Source: an uncultured Lachnospiraceae bacterium (GTDB lineage Bacteria > Bacillota > Clostridia > Lachnospirales > Lachnospiraceae). Taken from it: a stretch of 32,099 bases of DNA. The position numbers and the translations under genes are program-made. The stretch lies in contig CAJUFU010000007.1 of assembly GCA_910585555.1 (NCBI GenBank), forward strand, positions 37,711 through 69,809, written 5' to 3'. Below the pieces are notes generated by a model. That model was not told where the DNA came from. It saw only the letters and a list, made by a program, of their open reading frames with translations, and did no database searches. Below are positions 6,364 through 14,071 of this stretch, one piece after another; position 1 is the first letter of the stretch, and each line of letters starts with the position of its first letter.

Positions 6364-9270
6364 ATGGGAAACGGACTAAGAGGAAAGCTATATACCAGGA
6401 TAAATCTCACCGCCCTGCTGCTTTTGGTAGCTGTTATCGGGGCGGTATTTGTTATGGAAAAGGATGCAGGCGTGGTCTATGCGGCTAAGAAACGCACAGT
6501 GAAGGTGGGATTTTTCCCCATGGAGGGCTATCATGAACTGCAAGAGGACGGCAGTTACGCGGGCATGGATGCGGAATATCTGGAAAACCTGTGCGATTAT
6601 ACGGACTGGGCGATAGAATTTGTGCCCTGTGACAGTTGGGACGAAGCCCTGCGCTTACTGGAGGAGAAGGAGATAGATTTGGTAGGTTCCGCGCAGTATT
6701 CTTTGGAACGGGCCGAGATTTTTCAATATGCCAATCTGGCCAGCGGGTATACTTTCGGGACCATTGCGGTGGAAGCAGACAGCCTTCTTGCCTATGAAGA
6801 TTTTGAGGCCATGCAGGATATTACATACGGTATTGTGGCAACCTATGTCAGGAAGCAGGAGTTTCATGAATATTTGGCCGATCATCATATTACCAGTCCT
6901 AAAGTGCGGGAGTATGAGAATACAGCGGCCCTGCATGAGGCGCTTGCGGAAGGGAAGATAGATGCGATTGTCCATTCCCTGACGGAAGTGCGTGAGGGCC
7001 AGCGGGTGATCGGCCGTTTTGCGCCTATGCCTTTTTACTATATTTCTTATCCGGGCAACGACGATGTGATGCGGGAATTAAACCAGGGCATCGCGGATGT
7101 AAAAATGAACAGGCCGGAGCTGGAAAATGAACTGATGGTGAAGTATTACGACAGCCGTCTCGACCAGACGGTTCTTCTGACCAGTGAGGAGAAACAGTAT
7201 CTGGAAGAGAAGGGGACATTGACGGTGGGATATCTGGACGGCTATTATCCCTTTTCTTATGAGGACGAGAACGGAGAATATCGCGGGCTGGCCGTGCAGG
7301 TATTGGAGGAGGTTTCGGTGAGTACCGGCGTATCCTTTGCCTATGTGAAAATGGCTGATTTAGAGGAGGCAAAACAGGCCCTTCTTGCAGGAGATATCGA
7401 TCTGATCAGTTATTGTGATGAGACCCCCAGGGCCATGAAAGAGGACGGTGTGGAGCTGACCAAGAGTTATGCACAGGTTCCTCAGGTCCTGATTAGGAAA
7501 CGAAATCATAAAGCGGAGCAGATTACAACGCTGGCGGCGACATCGAAGGAAGGAGATATTGGTTTTGCAGGAGAGTACGAACAGGTTCTTTTGTCAGATT
7601 CCCAGGAACAGTGCCTTCGTGCGGTGGAGTCCGGCAGGGCGGATGCTGCTTTATGTGACGGGTATCTGGCGGAATATCTGATGGGAACGGTCTTTTCTCT
7701 GGGAAAGCTTGAGATTTATACGGTGTTAAATGATTCTCATATTATTTATATGGCAGTGAAGGACGATATGGAATCCCCGCTTCTTGGGATTTTAAATAAG
7801 GAACTTCTGGCGGTGACCGATAAAATGGTCAATGACTATATGCTGCGGGACAATTTCTATGCCAGAATGAGTGTAGAGTCGTTTATCAGGGACCACAGCA
7901 TTCCCATTATCCTGTTGCTGACAGGCTGCGCGCTGCTTGTCATTCTGGTACTTTATCATATGTTGAAGAACAGCAGGCGGATTCAGAAACTGATGTACAA
8001 GGATTCTGATTTTGATATATGGAATCTGAATTATTTAAAATACAGGGCTTCCCTGAAATTGACAGAGGACAGGACGCTTAAGTATGCGATTGTGTTTACG
8101 GATATCTGTCAGTTTAAGAGTTACAATGCCATTTATGGATGGCGTGCCGGGCAGCGGCTGTTGGAACTTTCTATTGGGGAGATATCCAGTCAGATTGACA
8201 GTGTGAAGGAGCTCTATGCCAGAAGCAATGGCAGTCATTTCGTGCTTTTTGTATGTTATGATACTATAGAATCTTTAAAGAATCGGCTGCTTTCTTTGGA
8301 AGACAGAATATCTGACCGCATCTACCAGGAGACTGGAATCCGGATGGCCCAGGCCATGGGTATTTGCGCTGTCGATCAGGAGGATACGGATGTCCAGCTG
8401 GCGCTCTCCAACGCCATCCAGGCGGTGGATTCGCTAAAAGGCAGTCACAGCAATGCGACTAAATTCTATGACGATGCGCTGGAAGGGCAGATGAAAGAGA
8501 GACATGAGCGGGAGAAGCTTCTTGACTCTGTAGATTTTCATAAGGATTTTGTGGCTTATTATCAGGCAAAAGTGGATATCCGCGATGAGCAGATTGTGGG
8601 AGCGGAGGCGCTGGTGCGGTTTAAGGACCCTACAGACAACGGCGCTATCCGGGCGCCCGGCTTTTTCGTACCTTATTATGAGCAGACGGGCAGAATTACA
8701 GAGATAGATTTCTTCGTGATGGAGAGCGTCTGCCGGATGCTTCGAAGAAGAATCGATGAGGGCAGACGGGTGGTGCCTGTCTCTTGTAACTTTTCCAGAA
8801 TGCACTTTGTGAAGGAAGGGTTTCCGGAGAAAATCAAGGCTGTGCTCAATAAATATCAGGTGCCCAAGGAGCTGATCGAGGTGGAGATTACGGAGACGCT
8901 GGTGGTGGAGGAGATGCAGCAGCAGAGGGTCAAGGAGAATGTGTCGATTCTGCGTGCAAACGGTGTCAGGCTGTCCATCGACGACTTTGGTTCGGGTTAT
9001 TCATCTCTGGGGGTATTTGAGCAGATTCCGGCGTCGGTAATCAAGCTGGACCGGTCTTTCCTTTTAAATAATGAGAACCGGACAAGACAGGTACAGATTA
9101 TGAGAAATATTGTGAATCTGGCAAACGACCTGGATGTCCAGGTGGTCTGTGAAGGTGTGGAGACACAAAACGACACGGAACTTATGATGGAGATTGGCGC
9201 CTATGTAGCGCAGGGATATCGCTACTGCAGGCCCATTCCGGAGCAAGAATTTGAAGGGATGTTAGGATGA
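6364..9270 (+). CDS. Membrane c-di-GMP phosphodiesterase: two SBP_bac_3 domains, degenerate GGDEF, EAL
   Basis: A 968-residue sensor. After an N-terminal membrane helix (about 14-31) come two periplasmic family-3 solute-binding modules (about 46-264, KVGFFPMEGYHEL; and 284-489, LTVGYLDGYYPFSY), a second helix (about 511-534), a GGDEF domain (about 543-699) and an EAL domain (about 719-965). The GGDEF signature is replaced by NGSHF (near 620), so cyclase activity is unlikely. The EAL domain keeps the expected residues: EALVRF, the Asn of SCNFSR, the Glu of EVEITETL, DDFGSGYSS, IKLDRSF, CEGVET and QGYRY. I therefore predict a phosphodiesterase controlled by an external ligand, probably an amino acid. 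TTG 6334, close behind AAGGGGG, is an alternative start. The stop overlaps the next start as ATGA. Confidence 0.87.
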   Translation: MGNGLRGKLYTRINLTALLLLVAVIGAVFVMEKDAGVVYAAKKRTVKVGFFPMEGYHELQEDGSYAGMDAEYLENLCDYTDWAIEFVPCDSWDEALRLLEEKEIDLVGSAQYSLERAEIFQYANLASGYTFGTIAVEADSLLAYEDFEAMQDITYGIVATYVRKQEFHEYLADHHITSPKVREYENTAALHEALAEGKIDAIVHSLTEVREGQRVIGRFAPMPFYYISYPGNDDVMRELNQGIADVKMNRPELENELMVKYYDSRLDQTVLLTSEEKQYLEEKGTLTVGYLDGYYPFSYEDENGEYRGLAVQVLEEVSVSTGVSFAYVKMADLEEAKQALLAGDIDLISYCDETPRAMKEDGVELTKSYAQVPQVLIRKRNHKAEQITTLAATSKEGDIGFAGEYEQVLLSDSQEQCLRAVESGRADAALCDGYLAEYLMGTVFSLGKLEIYTVLNDSHIIYMAVKDDMESPLLGILNKELLAVTDKMVNDYMLRDNFYARMSVESFIRDHSIPIILLLTGCALLVILVLYHMLKNSRRIQKLMYKDSDFDIWNLNYLKYRASLKLTEDRTLKYAIVFTDICQFKSYNAIYGWRAGQRLLELSIGEISSQIDSVKELYARSNGSHFVLFVCYDTIESLKNRLLSLEDRISDRIYQETGIRMAQAMGICAVDQEDTDVQLALSNAIQAVDSLKGSHSNATKFYDDALEGQMKERHEREKLLDSVDFHKDFVAYYQAKVDIRDEQIVGAEALVRFKDPTDNGAIRAPGFFVPYYEQTGRITEIDFFVMESVCRMLRRRIDEGRRVVPVSCNFSRMHFVKEGFPEKIKAVLNKYQVPKELIEVEITETLVVEEMQQQRVKENVSILRANGVRLSIDDFGSGYSSLGVFEQIPASVIKLDRSFLLNNENRTRQVQIMRNIVNLANDLDVQVVCEGVETQNDTELMMEIGAYVAQGYRYCRPIPEQEFEGMLG

Positions 9271-10028
9271 ACAAGAGGAAAAAGATCATGGTGATTTTAT
9301 GTATATTGGCGGCGCTGTTGTGCTTTGTGTACTGCCTGATAGTGTTTCGTATCCGCTCAGGGAACAACTTTTACCTGATCTGGGGAGCGGGCGGGGTGTT
9401 TTTGATGGGTTTGGCCCTTATGATACGATTTGACTGGTGGAGTCAATTGCCTTTGGTGCTGCGGCGGGGAATCGGCGCAGTGTTTATCTTTGGCATTCTC
9501 CTTTTTGTGATAGTGGAGGGGTTTATTTTTGCCCATTATCATGATAAAGGAAGAGAGGACCTGGATTATATCATTGTGCTGGGGGCGCAGATGAAACCGG
9601 CCGGTCCCAGCGCTGTGTTAAAGTTTCGGCTGGATGCGGCGTATGAATACCTGACGGCCAATGAGGAGACCATCTGTGTGGTCTCCGGCGGACAGGGGAG
9701 CAATGAGCCCTGCACAGAGGCGGAGGGGATGTATCAATACCTGGTGGAAAAAGGCATTTCGCCGGACCGGATTCTGCTGGAAAAGGAATCCACAGATACT
9801 TCGGAGAATATCGCTTACAGCGCCAGACTGATGGGCGGGACAGATGTCAGTGTGGGGATTGTCACTAACAACTTTCATGTCTTCCGCGGCGTGATGTTAG
9901 CGAGACATGCCGGGTTTGAGGATGCCTGCGGTATCGCGGCGCGCTCTAACATTTATTTTCAGCCAAATAATCTGGTGAGAGAGTTTTTCGGGGTCATGAA
10001 GGATTTGGTCTGTGGAAATCTGCTTTGA
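9267..10028 (+). CDS. YdcF/SanA-like membrane protein (DUF218)
   Basis: A 253-residue protein with three hydrophobic segments (about 7-26, 34-50 and 65-90) followed by a DUF218/YdcF domain (about 95-250). The family hallmarks are visible: DYIIVLGAQ, VVSGGQG, the acidic TEAEGMYQYL, EKESTDTSENI and the NNFHVFR segment. Family members are envelope-associated proteins of uncertain biochemistry, linked in enterobacteria to vancomycin barrier function. The gene overlaps the upstream phosphodiesterase stop by 4 nt (ATGA), so translation of the two is coupled and a shared function at the membrane is plausible. There is a TTTGGTCT/AGACCAAA inverted repeat at 10004-10044 spanning the stop codon, without a T run, so I do not call it a terminator. 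Confidence 0.85.
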   Translation: MNKRKKIMVILCILAALLCFVYCLIVFRIRSGNNFYLIWGAGGVFLMGLALMIRFDWWSQLPLVLRRGIGAVFIFGILLFVIVEGFIFAHYHDKGREDLDYIIVLGAQMKPAGPSAVLKFRLDAAYEYLTANEETICVVSGGQGSNEPCTEAEGMYQYLVEKGISPDRILLEKESTDTSENIAYSARLMGGTDVSVGIVTNNFHVFRGVMLARHAGFEDACGIAARSNIYFQPNNLVREFFGVMKDLVCGNLL

Positions 10029-10062
10029 AACTTCGAAGACCAAACGGATACAAATTCTGTGC

Positions 10063-10091
10063 TTGGCTTGTACCAGATGGTATGGTAAGAT
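10063..10091 (+). promoter_or_regulatory. Candidate sigma-A promoter for the TPR lipoprotein gene
   Basis: TTGGCT (10063-10068), a 17-bp spacer and TAAGAT (10086-10091) match the consensus boxes at 4/6 each. A small perfect inverted repeat, TACCA-GA-TGGTA (10071-10082), lies within the spacer and could be an operator. The match is modest. Confidence 0.33.
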
Positions 10092-10167
10092 AGATAAGAG
10101 CGCCATTCATGCGCAGTCTCAACACAGTTTTGATGAAAGCAGCGCAGAAATGAGGTAAAAGGAAAAG

Positions 10168-11235
10168 GTGAAACATCGTAAGACAACAGGTAAAATAAGA
10201 ATCGGGATTGCGGCTTATAGCCTTTGTCTGGGAACCCTTCTTACCGGCTGCGGGGCGGAGGCGGAGGAGAGTTATACCAAGCAGGGCATGACGGCGGTAG
10301 AGGCGCTTAACTATGAGGAAGCCCTTTCGCTCTTCGCTGCAGCGCAGGAGAATGGAGAAGACACTAGACAGCTTTACCGGGGTATGGGGATTGCCTTTAT
10401 GGGTAAAACGGACTATGCATCGGCCATAACCTATCTGGAGGCGGCGCTTAAGTTAAGCAACGGCAGGGTGGAAGATATGGATTTTGATATCAACTATTAT
10501 CTGGCCACGGCTTATTTCAAGAATGGACAACCTCAGGAAGCCATAGAGTCCTATGATGCGATTCTCGCCCTTCGCCCAAAGGAGATGGATGCTTATTATC
10601 TGCGGGGATGTGTGGAACTGTCTCAGGATAATTATGAGGCAGCGCAGGCTGATTTTGATGCGGCCATCGCCTTAGATACCAAGAATTACGACCAGATGAT
10701 ACGCATATACATGGTGTTGGAAGAGTACGGTTATAAAGAAGTGGGGCAGAGTTATCTGCAAAAGGCCATGACGGAGAACGAAAAGTCCATTTCGGATTAC
10801 GATATGGGCCGCATCTGTTATTATATGGGCGATTATGAGAATGCCCGCAATTTTCTCACCAATTTAAAGACCACCACGGATTACGGGGCGGCGCTTTATC
10901 TTGGCAGAACCTATGAGGCTCTGGGGGATTATAATTATGCGGCTTCCATTTATGCCGATTATACCGACCATGATCAGACCAAGGCGGAAATTTATAACCA
11001 GCTGGGGCTTTGCCGGATGAAGATGGGAGAATACGAGCTGGCGCTTTCGGCTTTCCAGGCGGCTATGAATATCGAAGACAACAGCATGATGCAGACATTA
11101 AAGTTCAATGAGATTGTGACTTATGAATACATGGGAGAATATAAGACGGCATCCGCGTTGATGAACAGTTATCTGAAAAGTTATCCGGATGACGAGACTG
11201 CGAAGAGGGAATATGAGTTTTTGCAGACAAGATGA
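10168..11235 (+). CDS. TPR-repeat lipoprotein
   Basis: A 355-residue protein with a lipoprotein signal (hydrophobic region 10-27, lipobox LLTGC with Cys28) and tandem tetratricopeptide repeats over almost the whole mature part, for example AITYLEAALKLSNG, AIESYDAILALRPKEMDAYY and AQADFDAAIALDTKNYDQ. TPR proteins act as protein-binding scaffolds, so a role outside the cytoplasmic membrane in assembling or stabilising an envelope complex is likely; no partner can be named. The start is GTG 10168, with AAGGA 4 nt upstream; there is no better in-frame ATG before the signal sequence. The gene is separated from the DUF218 gene by 139 bp holding a weak promoter candidate. Confidence 0.88.
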   Translation: MKHRKTTGKIRIGIAAYSLCLGTLLTGCGAEAEESYTKQGMTAVEALNYEEALSLFAAAQENGEDTRQLYRGMGIAFMGKTDYASAITYLEAALKLSNGRVEDMDFDINYYLATAYFKNGQPQEAIESYDAILALRPKEMDAYYLRGCVELSQDNYEAAQADFDAAIALDTKNYDQMIRIYMVLEEYGYKEVGQSYLQKAMTENEKSISDYDMGRICYYMGDYENARNFLTNLKTTTDYGAALYLGRTYEALGDYNYAASIYADYTDHDQTKAEIYNQLGLCRMKMGEYELALSAFQAAMNIEDNSMMQTLKFNEIVTYEYMGEYKTASALMNSYLKSYPDDETAKREYEFLQTR

Positions 11236-11239
11236 GCGA

Positions 11240-11268
11240 TTGACAAGCAATTCTGGCAATGGTAGTAT
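11240..11268 (+). promoter_or_regulatory. Probable sigma-A promoter for the Nudix-pyrF transcript
   Basis: A perfect TTGACA (11240-11245) is followed by a 17-bp spacer and TAGTAT (11263-11268, 4/6). Transcription would start near 11275, about 40 nt before the chosen ATG at 11317. It begins 5 nt after the stop of the TPR gene. Confidence 0.55.
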
Positions 11269-11316
11269 GAAACCATAGGAATATGGATGCGGTTGGAAAG
11301 GAGTAAGGTAGTTGAG

Positions 11317-11721
11317 ATGAAGAATACATATGTGCGGGTAAAAGGTATCATCAAGAAGGACGACACGTATCTGTTGATCAAAAGATGGGTGGATGACCAC
11401 ATTCCGGAACCTTTCGTCTGGGAATTCATTGATGCAGAGGTAGGCCACGGGGAAGCGCCGGATGAGGCTATGCTTCATGCGATCACAGAGCTTTTGTCTG
11501 TGAATGGCAAGATTGAGAAGATTGAGTACACCTGGTCGCAGCTGATCGGTGAGACACATTGTGTGGGTATCGCCTATTTATGCTCTATCACGGAGGAGGA
11601 TGAGTCAAACATTATCCTGCCGGAAGAATATGGAAGCTGGGAATGGGTGAAGAGAGACCAGTTCCCCTACTATATCGAAAACCAGTATGTGTTAAAGGAC
11701 CTGGAAGGAAAAGAGTTATGA
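11317..11721 (+). CDS. Nudix-fold protein with degenerate Nudix box
   Basis: A 134-residue protein with the overall pattern of a Nudix domain: VKGIIKKDDTYLLIKR at the N-terminus, GEAPDEAMLHAITELL over the Nudix helix, and WEWVKRDQFPYYIEN near the end. The catalytic signature GX5EX7REUXEE is poorly kept: the RE pair is HA and the terminal EE pair is EL, leaving only one of the metal-binding glutamates. Hydrolase activity is therefore doubtful, and it may be a binding or regulatory member of the fold. ATG 11317 fits the family N-terminus, with AAGG 8 nt upstream; ATG 11287, with AGGA 6 nt upstream, would add ten residues. The stop overlaps the pyrF start as ATGA, so the two are translationally coupled, which hints at a link to UMP synthesis. 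Confidence 0.8.
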   Translation: MKNTYVRVKGIIKKDDTYLLIKRWVDDHIPEPFVWEFIDAEVGHGEAPDEAMLHAITELLSVNGKIEKIEYTWSQLIGETHCVGIAYLCSITEEDESNIILPEEYGSWEWVKRDQFPYYIENQYVLKDLEGKEL

Positions 11722-12665
11722 TTGATAAATTAATTGAGAGCATTAAGAAGAAACAGGCGCCTGTCATGGTCGGACTAGATCCGACCATGAAGCTTGTGCC
11801 GCAGCATATCAGGGAGAAAGCCTTTGCAGAGTACGGCGAGACGCTTAAGGGTGCGGCGGAAGCGGTATGGGTTTATAATAGGGGAATCGTGGACGCTGTA
11901 TACGATCTGGTGCCTGCGGTGAAGCCCCAGATTGCCATGTATGAGCAGTTTGGTGTTGAGGGGCTTATGGCTTATCATAGGACGGTACAGTATTGTAAGG
12001 AAAAAGGCCTGGTAGTGGTGGGAGATATCAAGAGAGGCGATATCGGTTCCACTTCCGAGGCTTATGCGGTGGGACATTTGGGACAAGTACAGGTTGGTTC
12101 CACTATGTGCCGCGGTTTTGATGAGGATTTCGCTACCGTCAATCCCTATCTGGGTTCTGATGGCGTGAAGCCTTTTATTGAGGTATGTAAACAGGAGAAG
12201 AAGGGGCTGTTTATTCTGGTCAAGACTTCAAATCCCAGCAGCGGAGAGTTTCAGGACCGTATGGTGTTGCCGGAGGGTTCTGAGGATGCTTCCAAGGCAA
12301 GACCGCTGTATGAGGTTGTGGGCGAGAAAGTGGCCCAGTGGGGCGCTGACCATATGGGGGCGGAGTACAGTTATATCGGAGCCGTGGTAGGCGCTACCTA
12401 TCCTGAGATGGGTAAGGTCTTAAGACAGATTATGCCCAAGTCCTATATATTGGTGCCGGCTTATGGTGCCCAGGGCGGTAAAGGCGCGGACCTGGTGCAT
12501 TTCTTTAATAAAGACGGGTTAGGAGCAATCGTCAGTTCTTCCAGAGGCATCATCGGGGCATATCAACAGGAGAAGTATGCAAAGTACGGGGCACTAAATT
12601 ATGCGGATGCTGCAAGAGCGGCAGTGATCGATATGCGGGAGGATATAGCCCGGGCTTTGGGATAA
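11718..12665 (+). CDS. pyrF: Orotidine-5'-phosphate decarboxylase, long subfamily
   Basis: Catalyses the last step of UMP synthesis, OMP to UMP and CO2, in the cytoplasm. At 315 residues it belongs to the longer subfamily 2, not the short E. coli form of about 240 residues. The N-terminal VMVGLDPTMK and the active-site segment GDIKRGDIGST (about residues 102-112, the catalytic Lys/Asp charge network) are intact; ILVKTSNPSSGEFQ and the C-terminal SSSRGIIGAY phosphate-binding loop also match. The start ATG overlaps the stop of the Nudix gene. pyrE follows after 73 bp, so the last two pathway genes are adjacent. No PyrR-type attenuator is visible upstream. Confidence 0.95.
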   Translation: MIDKLIESIKKKQAPVMVGLDPTMKLVPQHIREKAFAEYGETLKGAAEAVWVYNRGIVDAVYDLVPAVKPQIAMYEQFGVEGLMAYHRTVQYCKEKGLVVVGDIKRGDIGSTSEAYAVGHLGQVQVGSTMCRGFDEDFATVNPYLGSDGVKPFIEVCKQEKKGLFILVKTSNPSSGEFQDRMVLPEGSEDASKARPLYEVVGEKVAQWGADHMGAEYSYIGAVVGATYPEMGKVLRQIMPKSYILVPAYGAQGGKGADLVHFFNKDGLGAIVSSSRGIIGAYQQEKYAKYGALNYADAARAAVIDMREDIARALG

Positions 12666-12691
12666 GCGTGGATTTTTCAAGAGCGATTCTA

Positions 12692-12719
12692 TTGACAAAG
12701 AGGCCAGAAAGCCTATAAA
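12692..12719 (+). promoter_or_regulatory. Candidate promoter in the pyrF-pyrE gap
   Basis: TTGACA (12692-12697, perfect), a 16-bp spacer and TATAAA (12714-12719, 5/6) make a good sigma-A match. A start near 12726 would cut into the GGAGG (12723-12727) that lies 11 nt before the pyrE ATG, leaving AAGAGG just before the ATG as a poor site. Either the promoter is fortuitous or pyrE is expressed two ways. Confidence 0.45.
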
Positions 12720-12738
12720 TACGGAGGTTTTAAGAGGT

Positions 12739-13416
12739 ATGGAGGATTACAAGAAACAATTTATCGAATTCATGGTAGACAGCCAGGTCCTCAAATTTGG
12801 AGAGTTCACCTTAAAAAGCGGCAGAAAGTCTCCCTTTTTCATGAATGCAGGCGCTTATGTGACAGGCGCGCAGCTTCGCAGATTAGGAGAGTATTATGCG
12901 CGGGCGATTCACGATCACTATGGGCTTAATTTTGATGTATTGTTTGGACCGGCGTACAAAGGCATTCCCCTGTCGGTGGCCACGACGATGGCCATCAGTG
13001 AACTTTACGGGAAGGAGATTCGTTACTGCTCCAACAGGAAAGAAGTGAAAGACCACGGGGACACAGGAATTCTCCTTGGCAGTAAGTTAAAGGATGGAGA
13101 CAGGGTGGTGATTATTGAAGATGTGACCACTTCGGGCAAGTCCATAGAAGAGACCTTTCCCATCATCAAGGCCCAGGCGGATGTGGAGATTAAGGGTCTG
13201 ATGGTTTCTTTAAACCGTATGGAGCGCGGGCTTGAAAGCGAGAAGAGCGCTTTGGAGGAGATACAAGGTAAGTATGGCTTTGCGGCCAATGCCATAGTGA
13301 CGATGGCGGATGTGGTAGAATATCTCTATAATAAGTCTTATCAGGGAACGATTTATATCGACGATACATTGAAGCAGGCAATCGATGCATATTATGAGCA
13401 GTATGGAGCAAAATAG
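12739..13416 (+). CDS. pyrE: Orotate phosphoribosyltransferase
   Basis: Joins orotate and PRPP to give OMP, the step before PyrF. The 225-residue length is normal. Family features include the N-terminal FIEFMVDSQVLKFGEFTLKSG, RKSPFFMNAG, the FGPAYKGIPL loop, the substrate-binding NRKEVKDHGD lysine loop and the PRPP-binding motif VVIIEDVTTSGKS (about 124-136). The ATG is fixed by the conserved N-terminus; GGAGG lies 11 nt upstream. It follows pyrF and precedes two small membrane-protein genes, the first only 22 nt away, so read-through into these is likely. Confidence 0.96.
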   Translation: MEDYKKQFIEFMVDSQVLKFGEFTLKSGRKSPFFMNAGAYVTGAQLRRLGEYYARAIHDHYGLNFDVLFGPAYKGIPLSVATTMAISELYGKEIRYCSNRKEVKDHGDTGILLGSKLKDGDRVVIIEDVTTSGKSIEETFPIIKAQADVEIKGLMVSLNRMERGLESEKSALEEIQGKYGFAANAIVTMADVVEYLYNKSYQGTIYIDDTLKQAIDAYYEQYGAK

Positions 13417-13438
13417 AGAGCAGGAAAAGGAGCGGGAA

Positions 13439-13591
13439 ATGGAAGAGAAAACTTATAAGACAATGGGCGGTGCTGGCGCGCTCAACATCGCAGTTGGCGT
13501 GGTTGCTCTGGTAGTCGGTGTGGCAAGCGGTGTGCTTTTGATCATCAGCGGGGCCAAGTTGTTAGCGGGAAGAAACAAAATCTTATTCTAA
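13439..13591 (+). CDS. Small membrane protein of unknown function (50 aa)
   Basis: A 50-residue protein, unrecognised as to function. After a short charged N-terminus (MEEKTYKTM) it is one long hydrophobic, Gly/Val-rich stretch (about residues 10-43), enough for one long or two short membrane helices, and ends in a basic tail (GRNKILF). The start is strongly supported by AAGGAG 6 nt upstream, and the gene begins 22 nt after pyrE. The frame could be extended upstream to 13385 inside pyrE, but that version has no ribosome binding site. A good site, compact spacing and a coherent hydrophobic profile are the grounds for calling it real. Confidence 0.72.
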   Translation: MEEKTYKTMGGAGALNIAVGVVALVVGVASGVLLIISGAKLLAGRNKILF

Positions 13592-13687
13592 GGAAAAGGC
13601 GGATGGGTGTTTTCGGCATGTACGAAGATGCCCATTTCAAATTCCGGGCAGGCAGGGGCAGCAGGCGGTCTGGATTGGGAGGTATTT

Positions 13688-14008
13688 ATGGCAAAAAAGA
13701 ATAGTTTTATGTTTACCAACAAGGAGCATACCCAGAAAGGGATTATGGCTACCATACTGGGCGTGATTTCTCTTGCGACGCTGGTCTATATGATGCTCAT
13801 GAGTTATCAGAGGGCGGGGGATATTCCCCGGCAGTATGGGGCGGCGGCATTGTTGTCCATGCTCTTTGCTTTTGTGGGGATTGTGCTGGGCGTGATCTCC
13901 AAATCAGAGCGGGATAAGTTCTATTTCTTCAGCTATCTGGGAATCGGGCTGAACGTACTGGTGCTGGCGGTGCTGAGTGCAATCTTATACGCGGGCGCCT
14001 ACGCATAA
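13688..14008 (+). CDS. Small multi-pass membrane protein, possibly DUF6142
   Basis: A 106-residue protein with three hydrophobic segments (about residues 19-38, 50-72 and 80-104) after a polar N-terminus (MAKKNSFMFTNKEH). The start ATG 13688 has GGGAGG 5 nt upstream; extending to 13607 adds a non-conserved-looking leader and is not favoured. The layout resembles a small Lachnospiraceae family that I recall as DUF6142, but I cannot verify this. No function is known to me. It lies between the 50-residue membrane protein and the M29 peptidase, and the three genes have close spacing on one strand, so they may be one transcript. Confidence 0.78.
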   Translation: MAKKNSFMFTNKEHTQKGIMATILGVISLATLVYMMLMSYQRAGDIPRQYGAAALLSMLFAFVGIVLGVISKSERDKFYFFSYLGIGLNVLVLAVLSAILYAGAYA

Positions 14009-14071
14009 TCCCGGGAAACCTCAGGCATAATCATGCAGGGTATCTTGGAAGAAAGTCAGGAGGAAGCAGTT

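Noticed and set aside
10004..10044. TTTGGTCT/AGACCAAA inverted repeat as a terminator of the DUF218 gene
   Set aside because: The loop is long, the left arm lies within the coding region, and there is no T run.
11719..11721. A longer PyrF starting at 11643
   Set aside because: The extra residues overlap the Nudix coding region in another frame and do not resemble PyrF; ATG 11718 gives the family N-terminus.
13607..13687. Extended N-terminus for the 106-residue membrane protein
   Set aside because: ATG 13688 has a well-placed GGGAGG, while the upstream start has no ribosome binding site and adds an unlikely leader.
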